Shown: one piece after another, positions 15,901 to 23,974 of the stretch
Layout of the letters: every line of letters begins with the position of its first letter
How positions within the stretch are numbered: the stretch's first letter is position 1
Assembly (NCBI GenBank): GCA_903835255.1
Contig: CAILMI010000059.1
Span: 1-38,496 of the forward strand
DNA: 38,496 nt
Direction: 5' to 3'
DNA from: an uncultured Verrucomicrobia subdivision 3 bacterium
GTDB taxonomy: Bacteria; Verrucomicrobiota; Verrucomicrobiia; Limisphaerales; UBA11358
Translations under genes and position numbers: made by a program
The notes under the pieces: generated by a model
The model's database searches: none
What the model was told of the DNA's origin: nothing
The model's input: only the letters and a program-made list of their open reading frames with translations

Positions 15901-16464
15901 ATGAATAAAAAATCCAATAAATATGTCGGTTGGGTCGTTTTGTTTCCTGTGGTCATGCTGACACTGACCGGATGTTGGACGCCGCCCAATCCCAATGTTC
16001 AACCTGCAGGTCAGCCCGGCTTGATCCAAGGCGGAATTCCAGTTGAGATTCTTCAGGACAAGGTCGCGGTCGAATCTGTGGATCTTGCTCGGCGCGGGAT
16101 CGTCCTCAAACATGCGGATGGGACGATCAAGTCATTCAATGTCACCCCTGCGGTTCAAAATCTGGATCAGCTGAAGGTGGGGGATGTTCTCACGGCCACG
16201 GTGAAGGCGGAACTCTCCGTTTACAGGTTGGAAAACGAACGGCGGAGCGATTCAACGGATCGATCACCCATTCAGAATGTCCCCTGTAACGCGAGGGTAT
16301 TAAAGGTGGATTCTAGTTATCGCCTATTGACCCTGCAATTTACCAATGGTCAAGACCTGACTTTAAAAGTCGGGCGGGGCATCCGGCTGGAAAAAATGGC
16401 TACTGGAGATGGTGTGGTTATGCAGTCTCATGAAGTGAGTAAAATCACCCTCCGTAAACCCTAG
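15901..16464 (+). CDS. Lipoprotein of unknown function
   Basis: A 187-residue protein with a lipobox LTGC (C25) after a hydrophobic stretch (WVVLFPVVMLTL). The body reads as two similar beta units: RGIVLKHADGTIKSFNVTPAVQNLDQLKVGD, seen in short as IVLKHADGTIKSFNV / LKVGDVLTA, and LLTLQFTNGQDLTLKVG / MATGDGVVM. This is the pattern of small OB- or barrel-like periplasmic proteins in which a polymer-like value is computed from a bound ligand; I cannot name the family. A Pro-rich segment links the lipid anchor to the body. No operon partner is visible. Exported lipoprotein is well supported; the function is not. Confidence 0.7.
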   Translation: MNKKSNKYVGWVVLFPVVMLTLTGCWTPPNPNVQPAGQPGLIQGGIPVEILQDKVAVESVDLARRGIVLKHADGTIKSFNVTPAVQNLDQLKVGDVLTATVKAELSVYRLENERRSDSTDRSPIQNVPCNARVLKVDSSYRLLTLQFTNGQDLTLKVGRGIRLEKMATGDGVVMQSHEVSKITLRKP

Positions 16465-17109
16465 TTAGAACCCGTCAGGGAAATCGAACCTAGGTCGCCG
16501 ATGCCAGGAGGATCAAATGGCGCCGTCTTTTTATTTTTAGAGCGCGGCCGACTTCGAAAGTCAGAGTCTCCTGACGTCAGGGTCTACTCCAAGTTCGAAC
16601 CCTGTGGTCCGAATGAACCACTAAGCCAGCGTATCGCTGCCCCCCCCCATTGTGACGGCAAAGACTGAGACGCGAATTAGTACGAAGGGACTCGAATTAA
16701 GGAAGGGAGCATTGAACCGCCAAGGGCGCACCGCCATCTCCGATTCCATCGAATGCTTTTATAATCCCAAGCGCCTTCATTGCTCACTTAATTTCCTATC
16801 CCCAGTTGACTTCGAAACCAAAAATAATTGACCAAATGAATCAATTTCACTGTCCGTTTTTTCGAAGCAAGCCCAAGCCCGGCAGGTGTAAGTGGGCAAA
16901 GACATCAGGTAGAGAGACAGTTCGGAGGACTCCTCGGAAATAGAGTCAGAGGATATGAGGGTATCCGGCTGACGCGCGTCCGCCTTTATAGAAACGGGTA
17001 TCCGGACCCTAACACGGGAATCGAATAGTTGATTAGGTATCAAGTCCTAATTCATATTCATTATATTAAATTTGACACTATCGGTCGGGTAGTGTTTGAC
17101 TATGCCCTT
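16465..17109. other. Long gene-poor gap with decayed tRNA-like pieces
   Basis: Two T-arm-like stretches stand out: AAGTTCGAACCCT (about 16592-16604, plus) and AGGTTCGATTTCC (minus, about 16477-16490). Neither has a paired T-stem, acceptor or anticodon arm, so they are at best remnants. A run of nine or more Cs lies near 16640. A minus-strand frame at 16777-17043 (88 aa) has no recognisable feature. Near 17071-17100 TTTGAC occurs twice, and ACACTA/TAGTGT forms an inverted repeat between them, just before the next gene; this may be its control region. Confidence 0.4.
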
Positions 17110-17460
17110 ATGAGTTCTATTGCTAATCTATCGGTTCAACAGCTGCGCCGCGCGGTCACGTTGAAGGAAAAAATCCAATCCCTCGAAAAAAAGCTCAGCC
17201 AGCTGCTGGGTTCGACTTCCTCCTTGGAGGCAGAAGTCCAGGCTCCCAAGAAAAAGAAGTTCACCATGAGTGCCGCCGCCAAGGCCAAGATTTCTGCGGC
17301 CGCCACGGCGCGCTGGGCCAGAGTCAAGGGCGCCGCCCCCGCCGTCAAGGCTGTGAAGGCAGTCAAAAAGGGGAAGCGCACGATGAGTGCCGCTGCCAAG
17401 GCCAAAATTTCCGCCAAATTAAAGAAGGCGTGGGCGCTCCGTAAAGCGGCTAAAAAGTAA
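17110..17460 (+). CDS. Small Lys/Ala-rich basic protein with repeated MSAAAKAKIS
   Basis: I chose ATG 17110 (116 aa), since the 27 codons upstream look non-coding. Residues 1-35 form a predicted coiled coil (LRRAVTLKEKIQSLEKKLSQLL). The rest is highly basic and holds two copies of MSAAAKAKISA followed by ATARWARVKG or KLKKAWALRK, separated by a Lys/Ala/Val linker. The composition is like histone-H1-type bacterial proteins, and the repeats are reminiscent of NUMOD3-like DNA-binding modules. Nucleic-acid binding is therefore likely but inferred. It is a single-gene unit with a strong terminator right after it. Confidence 0.75.
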   Translation: MSSIANLSVQQLRRAVTLKEKIQSLEKKLSQLLGSTSSLEAEVQAPKKKKFTMSAAAKAKISAAATARWARVKGAAPAVKAVKAVKKGKRTMSAAAKAKISAKLKKAWALRKAAKK

Positions 17461-17482
17461 TCCCGCCTTTCTTAGTTCTTTC

Positions 17483-17518
17483 AAAAACCGGAGTCCCCTC
17501 GGACTCCGGTTTTTTTTT
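17483..17518 (+). terminator. Intrinsic terminator after the basic-protein gene
   Basis: A perfect 14-bp stem, AAAAACCGGAGTCC with GGACTCCGGTTTTT, closes a CCTC loop and runs into nine Ts. It lies 22 bases after the stop. The A-tract on the left arm would also make it work, more weakly, on the other strand. Confidence 0.92.
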
Positions 17519-17640
17519 GGCGGTGGATCAAGTCTTCACCGCTCTCTTCTCCCCGGGGTATCAGTGTCAATCCGCCGTGCGAGGTGGGGGTCTGGCTTGT
17601 CGCTTGACTCTCTGGCCAGGACTTTGAACCATTCGCCCCG

Positions 17641-18381
17641 ATGTCTGAACTTTCATTGAAAGCGGATTCAATCATAAATCCATTGGTGCGGCTCGGTCAT
17701 TTCCGGTTTTCGGCGGCGCAGTTTCTTGCCGTGCTGGTTTTGATGCTTTTCCTGACGCCCCTTGTAGAAGGTCTAAAGCGCGGCGAAACGATCAATGTGG
17801 TCCTGATGACCCTGGTGTTGGTCTCGGGAGTGTTGGCGGTGGGTCGCTCGGGTTGGACGATCGTGCTGGCGTTGCTGCTGATGCTGCCGGCTGTTGTGGC
17901 CCGGTGGATCACTCTGTTGTGCCCGGATTTTTTGCCGCCGTTTTTGCATCACACCACCGCCCTTCTATTTATTGCCTTTGTTGAGTGGCAGCTGCTCCGT
18001 TTTATTTTCCGAGCGCCCCGGGTAGATGGCGAGGTCCTCTGCGCCGGCATTTCCGGCTACCTGCTGCTGGGCATCCTCTGGATGTCCGCCTACATGATGG
18101 TCTCGCAACCCGCCGTGGTGGATGCAATCCATCCGGGTGCATTTGCCTTCAGTCATGGTCCGATGGCCACGGGCTCATTGTGTTTTTTTGATGCCTACTA
18201 TTTTAGTTTCATCACGTTGAGCACGGTGGGTTATGGGGATATCACGCCGCTATCGCGCGGGGCGCGCACTCTGGCGATGATGGAGGCGATGGTGGGGACG
18301 CTCTACATGGCGGTGCTGATCTCCCGGTTGGTGGCTCTGTATTCAGCCCAAAGCCCCGCTGCACCGGAGCGGAAGAATTAA
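17641..18381 (+). CDS. Potassium channel family protein
   Basis: A 246-residue inner-membrane protein. Hydrophobic segments lie at about 24-42, 52-66, 71-90, 105-122 and 136-154. A pore loop follows with the potassium selectivity filter TVGYGD at 195-200 and a final helix at about 212-233. The fold is the two-helix pore (Ion_trans_2) preceded by extra N-terminal helices. There is no RCK/TrkA-N domain and no clear voltage-sensor arginine ladder. It stands alone, with a terminator upstream and a repeat fragment downstream. The filter makes the channel call firm; gating is unknown. Confidence 0.9.
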   Translation: MSELSLKADSIINPLVRLGHFRFSAAQFLAVLVLMLFLTPLVEGLKRGETINVVLMTLVLVSGVLAVGRSGWTIVLALLLMLPAVVARWITLLCPDFLPPFLHHTTALLFIAFVEWQLLRFIFRAPRVDGEVLCAGISGYLLLGILWMSAYMMVSQPAVVDAIHPGAFAFSHGPMATGSLCFFDAYYFSFITLSTVGYGDITPLSRGARTLAMMEAMVGTLYMAVLISRLVALYSAQSPAAPERKN

Positions 18382-18505
18382 TGCCGCCCACTTTGGTCAT
18401 GCCTTTGAATCAGCCGGCCTCAGAAACGATTGTGCGGCAGTGTCATCTCACCTAAATAATGATGACTTTAACTCAAATTTCGAAGCGAGCCTTTATAGAA
18501 AATAG

Positions 18506-18580
18506 CAGGGACAGCGCGCTGCGCTCGGCGATCGGGACGGCGCTGCACGCCAACTCTACCCCATTTCGGAATTCGGGTTT
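18506..18580. repeat. Family-A repeat, right-end fragment (copy 5)
   Basis: CAGGGACAGCGCGCTGCGCT, then CGGCGATCGGGACGGCGCTG, then the right terminus CATTTCGGAATTCGGGTTTA. It lies within the open frame that extends the next gene to 18459, so those codons are repeat-derived. Confidence 0.7.
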
Positions 18581-18587
18581 AAACCGA

Positions 18588-19235
18588 TTGAAACTGATTT
18601 TCAGGAATCTATCGCTGGCCGCTGCCCTGGGGTTGCTGGCCGGCTGCGTCTCTCCAAGCTATGACAAGGGCGCGGCCACATCCGCCGCTCTGACGTCCGC
18701 CGCCGGGGCTGTGTCCCGGACCTCGGCCAGTGTCAACGCCGTGCTGGGGGCGTTGAATGCTCTCACTTTCAAATCGGAAGGCGATCTGCGGCGGCAATAC
18801 GATGACCTGGTTGCCGCCACCCGGCGGCTGGCTCAATCCAACGAGAACCTGGCGGCAAAAGCGATGGCCCTGCGGGAGGCTGCCGCGGCCCATTCCGAAA
18901 GCTGGAGCAACCAGCTGGACACCCTCCAGAGCCCTGAACTGCGCCAGCGCGGCAGCGAGCGCATGAACGAGATTGTTTCTCGGCTCCGCGCCATGGATGC
19001 GAGTTATGCTCAGGTAAAAAACGCCTTGCGCCCTTTCATGGCGGATGTGAGGGACATCCAAACCTATCTGGGCGCGGATCTGACGGCGGGCGGGCTAGCC
19101 AGCCTGAAGGACATCGTTTCCAAAACCAAGGTAAAGGCCCTTCCCCTGCGCGATTCTCTCAAGCAGTTGAGATCCAGCCTCACCAGCCTGGGGGCAGCGC
19201 TCTCGCCGGTCCTGCCCGCAGCGGAAAAGAAATAG
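18588..19235 (+). CDS. DUF2959 family lipoprotein
   Basis: The frame is open from ATG 18459 (258 aa), but its first 43 codons are encoded by a family-A repeat fragment. The TTG at 18588 gives MKLIFRNLSLAAALGLLAGC, a textbook lipoprotein signal with C20 as the lipidated residue, and a 215-residue protein of normal DUF2959 length, so I use it. The mature part is helical and coiled-coil: NAVLGALNALTFKSEGDLRRQYDDL in pieces NAVLGALNALTF / DLRRQYDDL, VSRLRAMDASYAQVKNAL and LGADLTAGGLASLKDIV. The function of the family is unknown; location is the envelope. The repeat may have brought or replaced the promoter. Confidence 0.82.
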   Translation: MKLIFRNLSLAAALGLLAGCVSPSYDKGAATSAALTSAAGAVSRTSASVNAVLGALNALTFKSEGDLRRQYDDLVAATRRLAQSNENLAAKAMALREAAAAHSESWSNQLDTLQSPELRQRGSERMNEIVSRLRAMDASYAQVKNALRPFMADVRDIQTYLGADLTAGGLASLKDIVSKTKVKALPLRDSLKQLRSSLTSLGAALSPVLPAAEKK

Positions 19236-19289
19236 TCCGGTCATGGTCCGAACCGATGCCGCGTTTTCCCCGTCCGCTCTGAAGCCGCT

Positions 19290-19462
19290 TTGAGCCCGAA
19301 TTCCGAAATAGGTAGGGGCAATCGCGCTGCGATGCCCCCGCCCGGGAGGGCGGAACGAACGGGTAGGATATCCGCCTTGCCTCATTGCTTTCCGTCGCCT
19401 GGCGCTGCGCTCGGCGACCGGGACGGCGCAGCGCGCCATCCCTATTTCGTAATTCGGGTTGA
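19290..19462. repeat. Family-A repeat, best-preserved full copy
   Basis: The left end AGCCCGAATTCCGAAATAGG (19293-19312) and the right end CCTATTTCGTAATTCGGGTT (19441-19460) are inverted copies matching at 18 of 20 positions. TTGA lies in direct orientation at both outer edges (19290-19293 and 19459-19462). The interior holds the GGGGCAATCGC-gct-GCGATGCCCC hairpin, the CGCCCGGGAGGGCGGAACGA block and the CTGCGCTCGGCGACCGGGAC palindrome. No coding potential, about 170 bases: MITE-like. Confidence 0.85.
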
Positions 19463-19485
19463 AAGTGGAATCGCCCCATCTCTAG

Positions 19486-19632
19486 GGCAGTTCAACTGAA
19501 CCGTGGCACATCGGCGGGTAGGGCGGGCAGTCCTCTGCCCGCCGCGGTTGCCAACCCGCGTCACCTTATGCCCGGGGCGGCGCGCACGGAGTGACGCGCC
19601 CTACCTATCCCACAGTTACCAAGAACTACTCT
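19486..19632. repeat. Family-B palindromic repeat, full copy
   Basis: It starts GGCAGTTCAACTGAACCGTG, which contains the palindrome TTCAACTGAA. The hairpin GGCGGGCAG-tcct-CTGCCCGCC, then GGCGCGC-acggagtga-CGCGCC, and the end ACAGTTACCAAGAACTACTC follow. The full pattern recurs at 24750-24894 and 35803-35946. It starts 24 bases after a family-A copy. Confidence 0.85.
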
Positions 19633-19660
19633 GGGACGGCTCTGTCTGATGGAGTTCTTC

Positions 19661-22600
19661 CTAATGTTTGGGCTGTTCCGCCCCCGGCGTCGGGATCCCC
19701 GTTATGACGGCCGGGGTTGCGGTGCGGCGCTGGAACCAGGTCTGGAAGGATTCCAAGTAGAGGTAAATCACCGGGGTGATATAGAGCGTCAGCAGCTGCG
19801 AGACGGCCAGGCCGCCGGTGACGGTCAGGCCCAGCGCCCGCCGGGATTCCCCCCCGGCCCCGAGCCCCAGTGAGATGGGCAGCGACGCCATCAGCGCGCA
19901 CATGGTGGTCATCATGATGGGCCGGAACCGCAGCAGGCAGCCCTCAAAAATGGCGTCGTATGGTGTCTTCCCCCGGTGCCGCGCCTCGATGGCGAAATCA
20001 ATCATCAGGATGGCATTCTTCTTCACGATGCCCACCAGCATGATCAGCCCGACGAAGGCGTAGATGTTCAGGTCCACCCGGAAGAGGATCAGGGTCAGCA
20101 GCGCGCCGAAGCCCGCCGAGGGCAGTCCGGACAGGATGGTCAGCGGATGGATGAAGCTTTCATAGAGGATTCCCAGGATGATGTAGATCACTAGGATGGA
20201 TAGGATCAGCAGCAGGCCCAGCCCGGCCAGCGACGATTGGAACACCGCTGCCGCACCCTGGAAACTCGCCGTGAGGGTCGCTGGCAGATGCAATTCCTCC
20301 TGAAGTTCGCGGATCTTATTTACTGCCGTCCCGAGCGCCACCCCCGGTGCGAGATTGAAGGATACGGTGACGGACGGAAGCTGTCCGACGTGCGAAATCG
20401 TCATGGGACCCACGCCGCGCGATAGCCGCGCCACGGCGCCCAGGGGCACGAGTCGGGGCTGACGGTTGCTGTCGGTGAGCGAGCTGGAGATGTAAAGCCG
20501 TCCGAGCGCCCCGGGATCGCGCTGAAACTCCGGCAGCACCTCGAACACGACCCAGTACTGCGCAAGGTCGCCGTAGATGGTGGAGATCTGCCCCGACCCG
20601 AACGCGCGGTAGAGCCCGGTTTCAATCTGCTGCGCGGTGACTCCCAGAGAGGCGGCCTTGTCCCGGTCGATCTCCACGACGACCTGCGGGCTGGCGATCT
20701 GTAGGTCGCTCGTCACATCCTGGAAAATCTCCCGGCAAGCGGCGATCTTGGACATGAGCACCGGGGTCCATTGGAACAATTCCTGCGTGTCGGTGTCCTG
20801 CAGGCTGAATTGGTAGAGCGTCTTGGTGAGCGAGCCGCCGACGCGGATGAGCGGGGGATTTTGCGGGAACACGTTGAAGCCGGGGATCTGTGCGAACTGC
20901 CGGCGGAGGTCCTGGATGATTTCGCCGGCGCTCTGCTGGCGCTGGGAGCGGTCCTTGAGCCGCATGAAAATGCGGCCGTTGTTGCCGCTGAGGGTTGAGC
21001 CGCCAAGCCCGATGGACGACACGTAGGCAGCCACGTTGGTGTTGGCGGCGACGATAGCGGCCGCCTGAAGCTGATGCTCCCGCATGGCTTCGAAGGAGAT
21101 ATCCTGGGCCCCCTCAGTGATGCAAAAGATTTGGTTGGTGTCCTCGTCGGGAAAAAATCCCTTGGGGATTACGACGAACAGGACTGCTGTGGCAGCGGTG
21201 ATGGCCAGCGCAACACCGAGGGTGATGCGGCGGTGCTTGAGCGCCAGCTGCAGGCTGCGCTCATAGGCCACCAGCAGACTCACAAAAAAAGTCTCAAAGG
21301 CGTAAAAGAAGGCGCCGTGTTTTTGGGCCCGGACGGAGCGGATGAAGCGGCTGCACATCATGGGCGTGAGCGAGAGCGACACGAAGCCGGACACCAGCAC
21401 CGCGCAGATGATGGTCACCGCGAATTCATGCAGCAGCCGCCCGAGCAGTCCCCCCATGAATAGCACCGGGATGAACACCGCCGAGAGCGACAGCGTCATG
21501 GAGATGATGGTGAAGCCGATCTCTTTTGCGCCCCGCAGCGCGGCGGTCATCGGCGGCTCGCCGTTTTCCATGTGCCGCACGATGTTCTCGAGCATCACAA
21601 TGGCGTCGTCCACCACGAAGCCGACGGACAGCGTCAGGGCCATGAGAGAAAGGTTGTCGAGGCTGAAGCCGCCCAGTTTCATCGCCGCAAAAGTTCCAAT
21701 GATGGAGATCGGCAGCGCCAGGCTGGGGATAAGGGTGGCGGACAGGTTTCGCAGGAAGACGAAGATCACCATGACCACCAGGGCAACGGTGAGCAGCAGG
21801 GTGTGTTCCACGTCCCGGACGGACTGGCGGATGCCCTGAGAGCGATCGAAGATTTGGTCGATGCTCACGGCCGCTGGGATCTGGTTTCGCAGTGTGGGGA
21901 GCTGCTTTTTGATGGCGTCCACCACGGCCACCGTGTTTGCGCCCGGCTGGCGCTGCACCGCCAGAATGATGCCGCGAGTCCCGTTGAACCAGGCGGCCAC
22001 TTTTTCATTTTGGACGCTGTCGATGACCTTGGCCACCTCCTGCAGGCGCACCGGGTTGCCGTTGTGGTAGGCGACGATGAGCGGCCGGTAAGCCGCGGCG
22101 TTTTTTAGCTGGCCGTTGGCCTGGATGGTAAAGGACTGGTGCCGTCCATACAGCGCCCCGAGCGGCTGGTTCACATTGGCTGCCGCCACGGCCTGGGCCA
22201 CCTGGTCAATGCCCAGCTGACGGGCCGCCAGCTTGTCCGGATCCACCTGCACATGGACCGCGAACTGTTGCGGCCCCAGCACGCTCACCTGAGCCACGCC
22301 GTCCACCATCGAAATCCGCTGCGCGAAGAGATTCTCGGCAAAGTCGTCCACGGTCGAAAGCGGCAGGGTGGCGGAGGACATGGCCAGGTACAGAATGGGC
22401 GCGTCGGCAGGGTTGACCTTGTTGTAGGTGGGCGGGGACGGCATCTCCGGCGGCAGCTGGCGCGAGGCCTTGGTGATGGCCGCCTGAATGTCCTGCGCCG
22501 CGCCGTCAATGCTGCGGTCCAGCGAAAACTGGATGGTGATCTGGACGATGCCGAGGGCGCTGACGGACGTCATCGAATCCACGCCGGCGATGGTGGAGAA

Positions 22601-22810
22601 CTGTTTTTCCAGAGGCGTCGCCACGGAGGAAGCCATGGTGGACGGGCTCGCGCCGGGCAGGCTGGCGCTGACTTGAATGGTGGGAAAATCCACGCTCGGC
22701 AAATCGCTCATCGGCAGCTGTTGGAAGCTGAACACGCCAAAGAGGAGGATCGCCGCCATCAGCAGCGTGGTCATCACCGGACGGCGGATGAAAATTTCCG
22801 AGACGTTCAT
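19661..22810 (-). CDS. RND multidrug efflux pump, inner-membrane transporter
   Basis: A 1049-residue proton-driven exporter of the HAE1 family (AcrB/MdtB-like). It starts with the conserved MNVSEIFIRRPVMTTLLMAAILLFG and shows the porter-domain opening QLPMSDLPSVDFPTIQVSAS with PGASPSTM and PLEKQF. The proton-relay pair sits in TM4 (LSVGFVVDDAIVMLENIV), followed by GAKEIGFTIISMTLSL. The second half begins after KHRRITLGVALAIT and repeats the fold. It works as a trimer with the membrane-fusion protein encoded just upstream; no outer-membrane channel gene is here. Full length, no defects. The order tetR, fusion protein, pump on one strand points to a repressed operon. Substrates unknown. Confidence 0.95.
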   Translation of the reverse strand: MNVSEIFIRRPVMTTLLMAAILLFGVFSFQQLPMSDLPSVDFPTIQVSASLPGASPSTMASSVATPLEKQFSTIAGVDSMTSVSALGIVQITIQFSLDRSIDGAAQDIQAAITKASRQLPPEMPSPPTYNKVNPADAPILYLAMSSATLPLSTVDDFAENLFAQRISMVDGVAQVSVLGPQQFAVHVQVDPDKLAARQLGIDQVAQAVAAANVNQPLGALYGRHQSFTIQANGQLKNAAAYRPLIVAYHNGNPVRLQEVAKVIDSVQNEKVAAWFNGTRGIILAVQRQPGANTVAVVDAIKKQLPTLRNQIPAAVSIDQIFDRSQGIRQSVRDVEHTLLLTVALVVMVIFVFLRNLSATLIPSLALPISIIGTFAAMKLGGFSLDNLSLMALTLSVGFVVDDAIVMLENIVRHMENGEPPMTAALRGAKEIGFTIISMTLSLSAVFIPVLFMGGLLGRLLHEFAVTIICAVLVSGFVSLSLTPMMCSRFIRSVRAQKHGAFFYAFETFFVSLLVAYERSLQLALKHRRITLGVALAITAATAVLFVVIPKGFFPDEDTNQIFCITEGAQDISFEAMREHQLQAAAIVAANTNVAAYVSSIGLGGSTLSGNNGRIFMRLKDRSQRQQSAGEIIQDLRRQFAQIPGFNVFPQNPPLIRVGGSLTKTLYQFSLQDTDTQELFQWTPVLMSKIAACREIFQDVTSDLQIASPQVVVEIDRDKAASLGVTAQQIETGLYRAFGSGQISTIYGDLAQYWVVFEVLPEFQRDPGALGRLYISSSLTDSNRQPRLVPLGAVARLSRGVGPMTISHVGQLPSVTVSFNLAPGVALGTAVNKIRELQEELHLPATLTASFQGAAAVFQSSLAGLGLLLILSILVIYIILGILYESFIHPLTILSGLPSAGFGALLTLILFRVDLNIYAFVGLIMLVGIVKKNAILMIDFAIEARHRGKTPYDAIFEGCLLRFRPIMMTTMCALMASLPISLGLGAGGESRRALGLTVTGGLAVSQLLTLYITPVIYLYLESFQTWFQRRTATPAVITGIPTPGAEQPKH

Positions 22811-22838
22811 GGATAGGAAAACCGCAGGGCCGTCCGTT

Positions 22839-23972
22839 TCATGGCACCCGCCCCTTCATTGACGCGGGAGCGGCGGCGCCGCTTTTGGCGTTCACCTTCA
22901 TGCCGGGGGACAGACGCAACTGCCCGTCGGTCACCACCTGTTCGCCCGCCAGCAGCCCCCGCTCCACGACGATCAGATCCCCCTCGGCACTGCCGAGGGT
23001 CACCGGGCGCTGCTCCACCGTTTGGTCTGGCTTCACCACGTAGATGAACTGACCGCTCTGTCCGGTCTGCACTGCCTGCGAGGGAACAACCATCGCATTG
23101 GTGCGCTCGGAGAGCGTCAGCGTCACCTGCACGAATTGCCCCGGCCAAAGGGTATTGTCCTCGTTGTCGAAAGTTCCCTTGAGCTGGATCATGCCGGTGG
23201 CCATGTCCACGGCATTGTCTACGAACGTCAGTTTGCCCCGCGGCGGAGCCCCGTCCCTGTTCTCATAGGCCGCTGTCACGGTCAGCGATTGTTCCCGCAT
23301 CTGCCTTTGGATTTCCGGCAGGTACCGTTCCGCCACCGCAAACGCCACGGAGATGGGGTGGATCTGGTGCAGCGTCAGCAGGATGTCGTCCGGCGCCTTG
23401 ACCACATTGCCCTCATGAAAGAGCAGGGCGCCCGTCCGCCCGTCGAAGGGCGCGCGGATCTCGGTGTATTCGAGGTTCAGCTCCGCATTCGCCACCGCCG
23501 CGGCATCCGCGGCAACCGTTCCCCTCAGGGCCTCCCGCGCCGCCGTGCTGGTGTCGAATTCCTCCTGCGAAATCAGTTTCTGCCCGAGCAGGTTTTGCGC
23601 GCGCCGAAATTGGATCTCCGCGTTTTCCAGCTGCGCCGTGTCCCGCGCGCGCGCCGCCCGCGCCGCCCCCAGCGCGGCCTCCATGGACCGCGCATCGATG
23701 GTGAACAACCGATCCCCCTTTTTAACTTCCTGGCCCTCTTTAAAGTGCACCGAGCGGATGACGCCGCCCACCTGGGGGCGGAGGGTGACGGTCGAATAGG
23801 GCATCACATGCCCGACCGGCGGCGGGTCGATCCGCACCGGCACCCGGGTGCAAATAACCGTCGCCGTCAGCACCGGCGTGCCCGCCGCGCCGGGTTTGGT
23901 GTCGCCGCGGGAACAGCCGCCCATCAGCGCGGCCGCGGCAATCGTCAGGGTCATTAAAATGCTTTGATTCAT
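22839..23972 (-). CDS. RND efflux periplasmic adaptor (membrane-fusion lipoprotein)
   Basis: I use ATG 23972 (377 aa); a TTG two codons upstream would overlap the tetR stop. The lipobox MGGC (C20) anchors it to the inner membrane. The order is standard: lipoyl/barrel half STVTLRPQVGGVIRSVHFKEGQ, a coiled-coil hairpin (RAQNLLGQKLISQEEFDTSTAAR, split as QNLLGQKLISQEEFD and STAAREALRG), the second lipoyl half YTEIRAPFDGRTGALLFHEGN, then the beta-barrel and membrane-proximal domain with VPSQAVQTGQSGQFIYVV. It starts three bases after the tetR stop and precedes the pump gene by 28 bases. It links the pump to an outer-membrane channel encoded elsewhere. Confidence 0.94.
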   Translation of the reverse strand: MNQSILMTLTIAAAALMGGCSRGDTKPGAAGTPVLTATVICTRVPVRIDPPPVGHVMPYSTVTLRPQVGGVIRSVHFKEGQEVKKGDRLFTIDARSMEAALGAARAARARDTAQLENAEIQFRRAQNLLGQKLISQEEFDTSTAAREALRGTVAADAAAVANAELNLEYTEIRAPFDGRTGALLFHEGNVVKAPDDILLTLHQIHPISVAFAVAERYLPEIQRQMREQSLTVTAAYENRDGAPPRGKLTFVDNAVDMATGMIQLKGTFDNEDNTLWPGQFVQVTLTLSERTNAMVVPSQAVQTGQSGQFIYVVKPDQTVEQRPVTLGSAEGDLIVVERGLLAGEQVVTDGQLRLSPGMKVNAKSGAAAPASMKGRVP

Positions 23973-23974
23973 AT

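Noticed and set aside
16480-16620. tRNA gene
   Set aside because: T-loop-like bases only; no paired T-stem, acceptor stem or anticodon arm could be drawn.
16777-17043. 88-codon minus-strand frame
   Set aside because: No motif, signal or neighbour support; composition is not convincing.
17029-17109. 27-codon extension of the basic protein
   Set aside because: It covers the likely promoter region and is unlike the rest of the protein.
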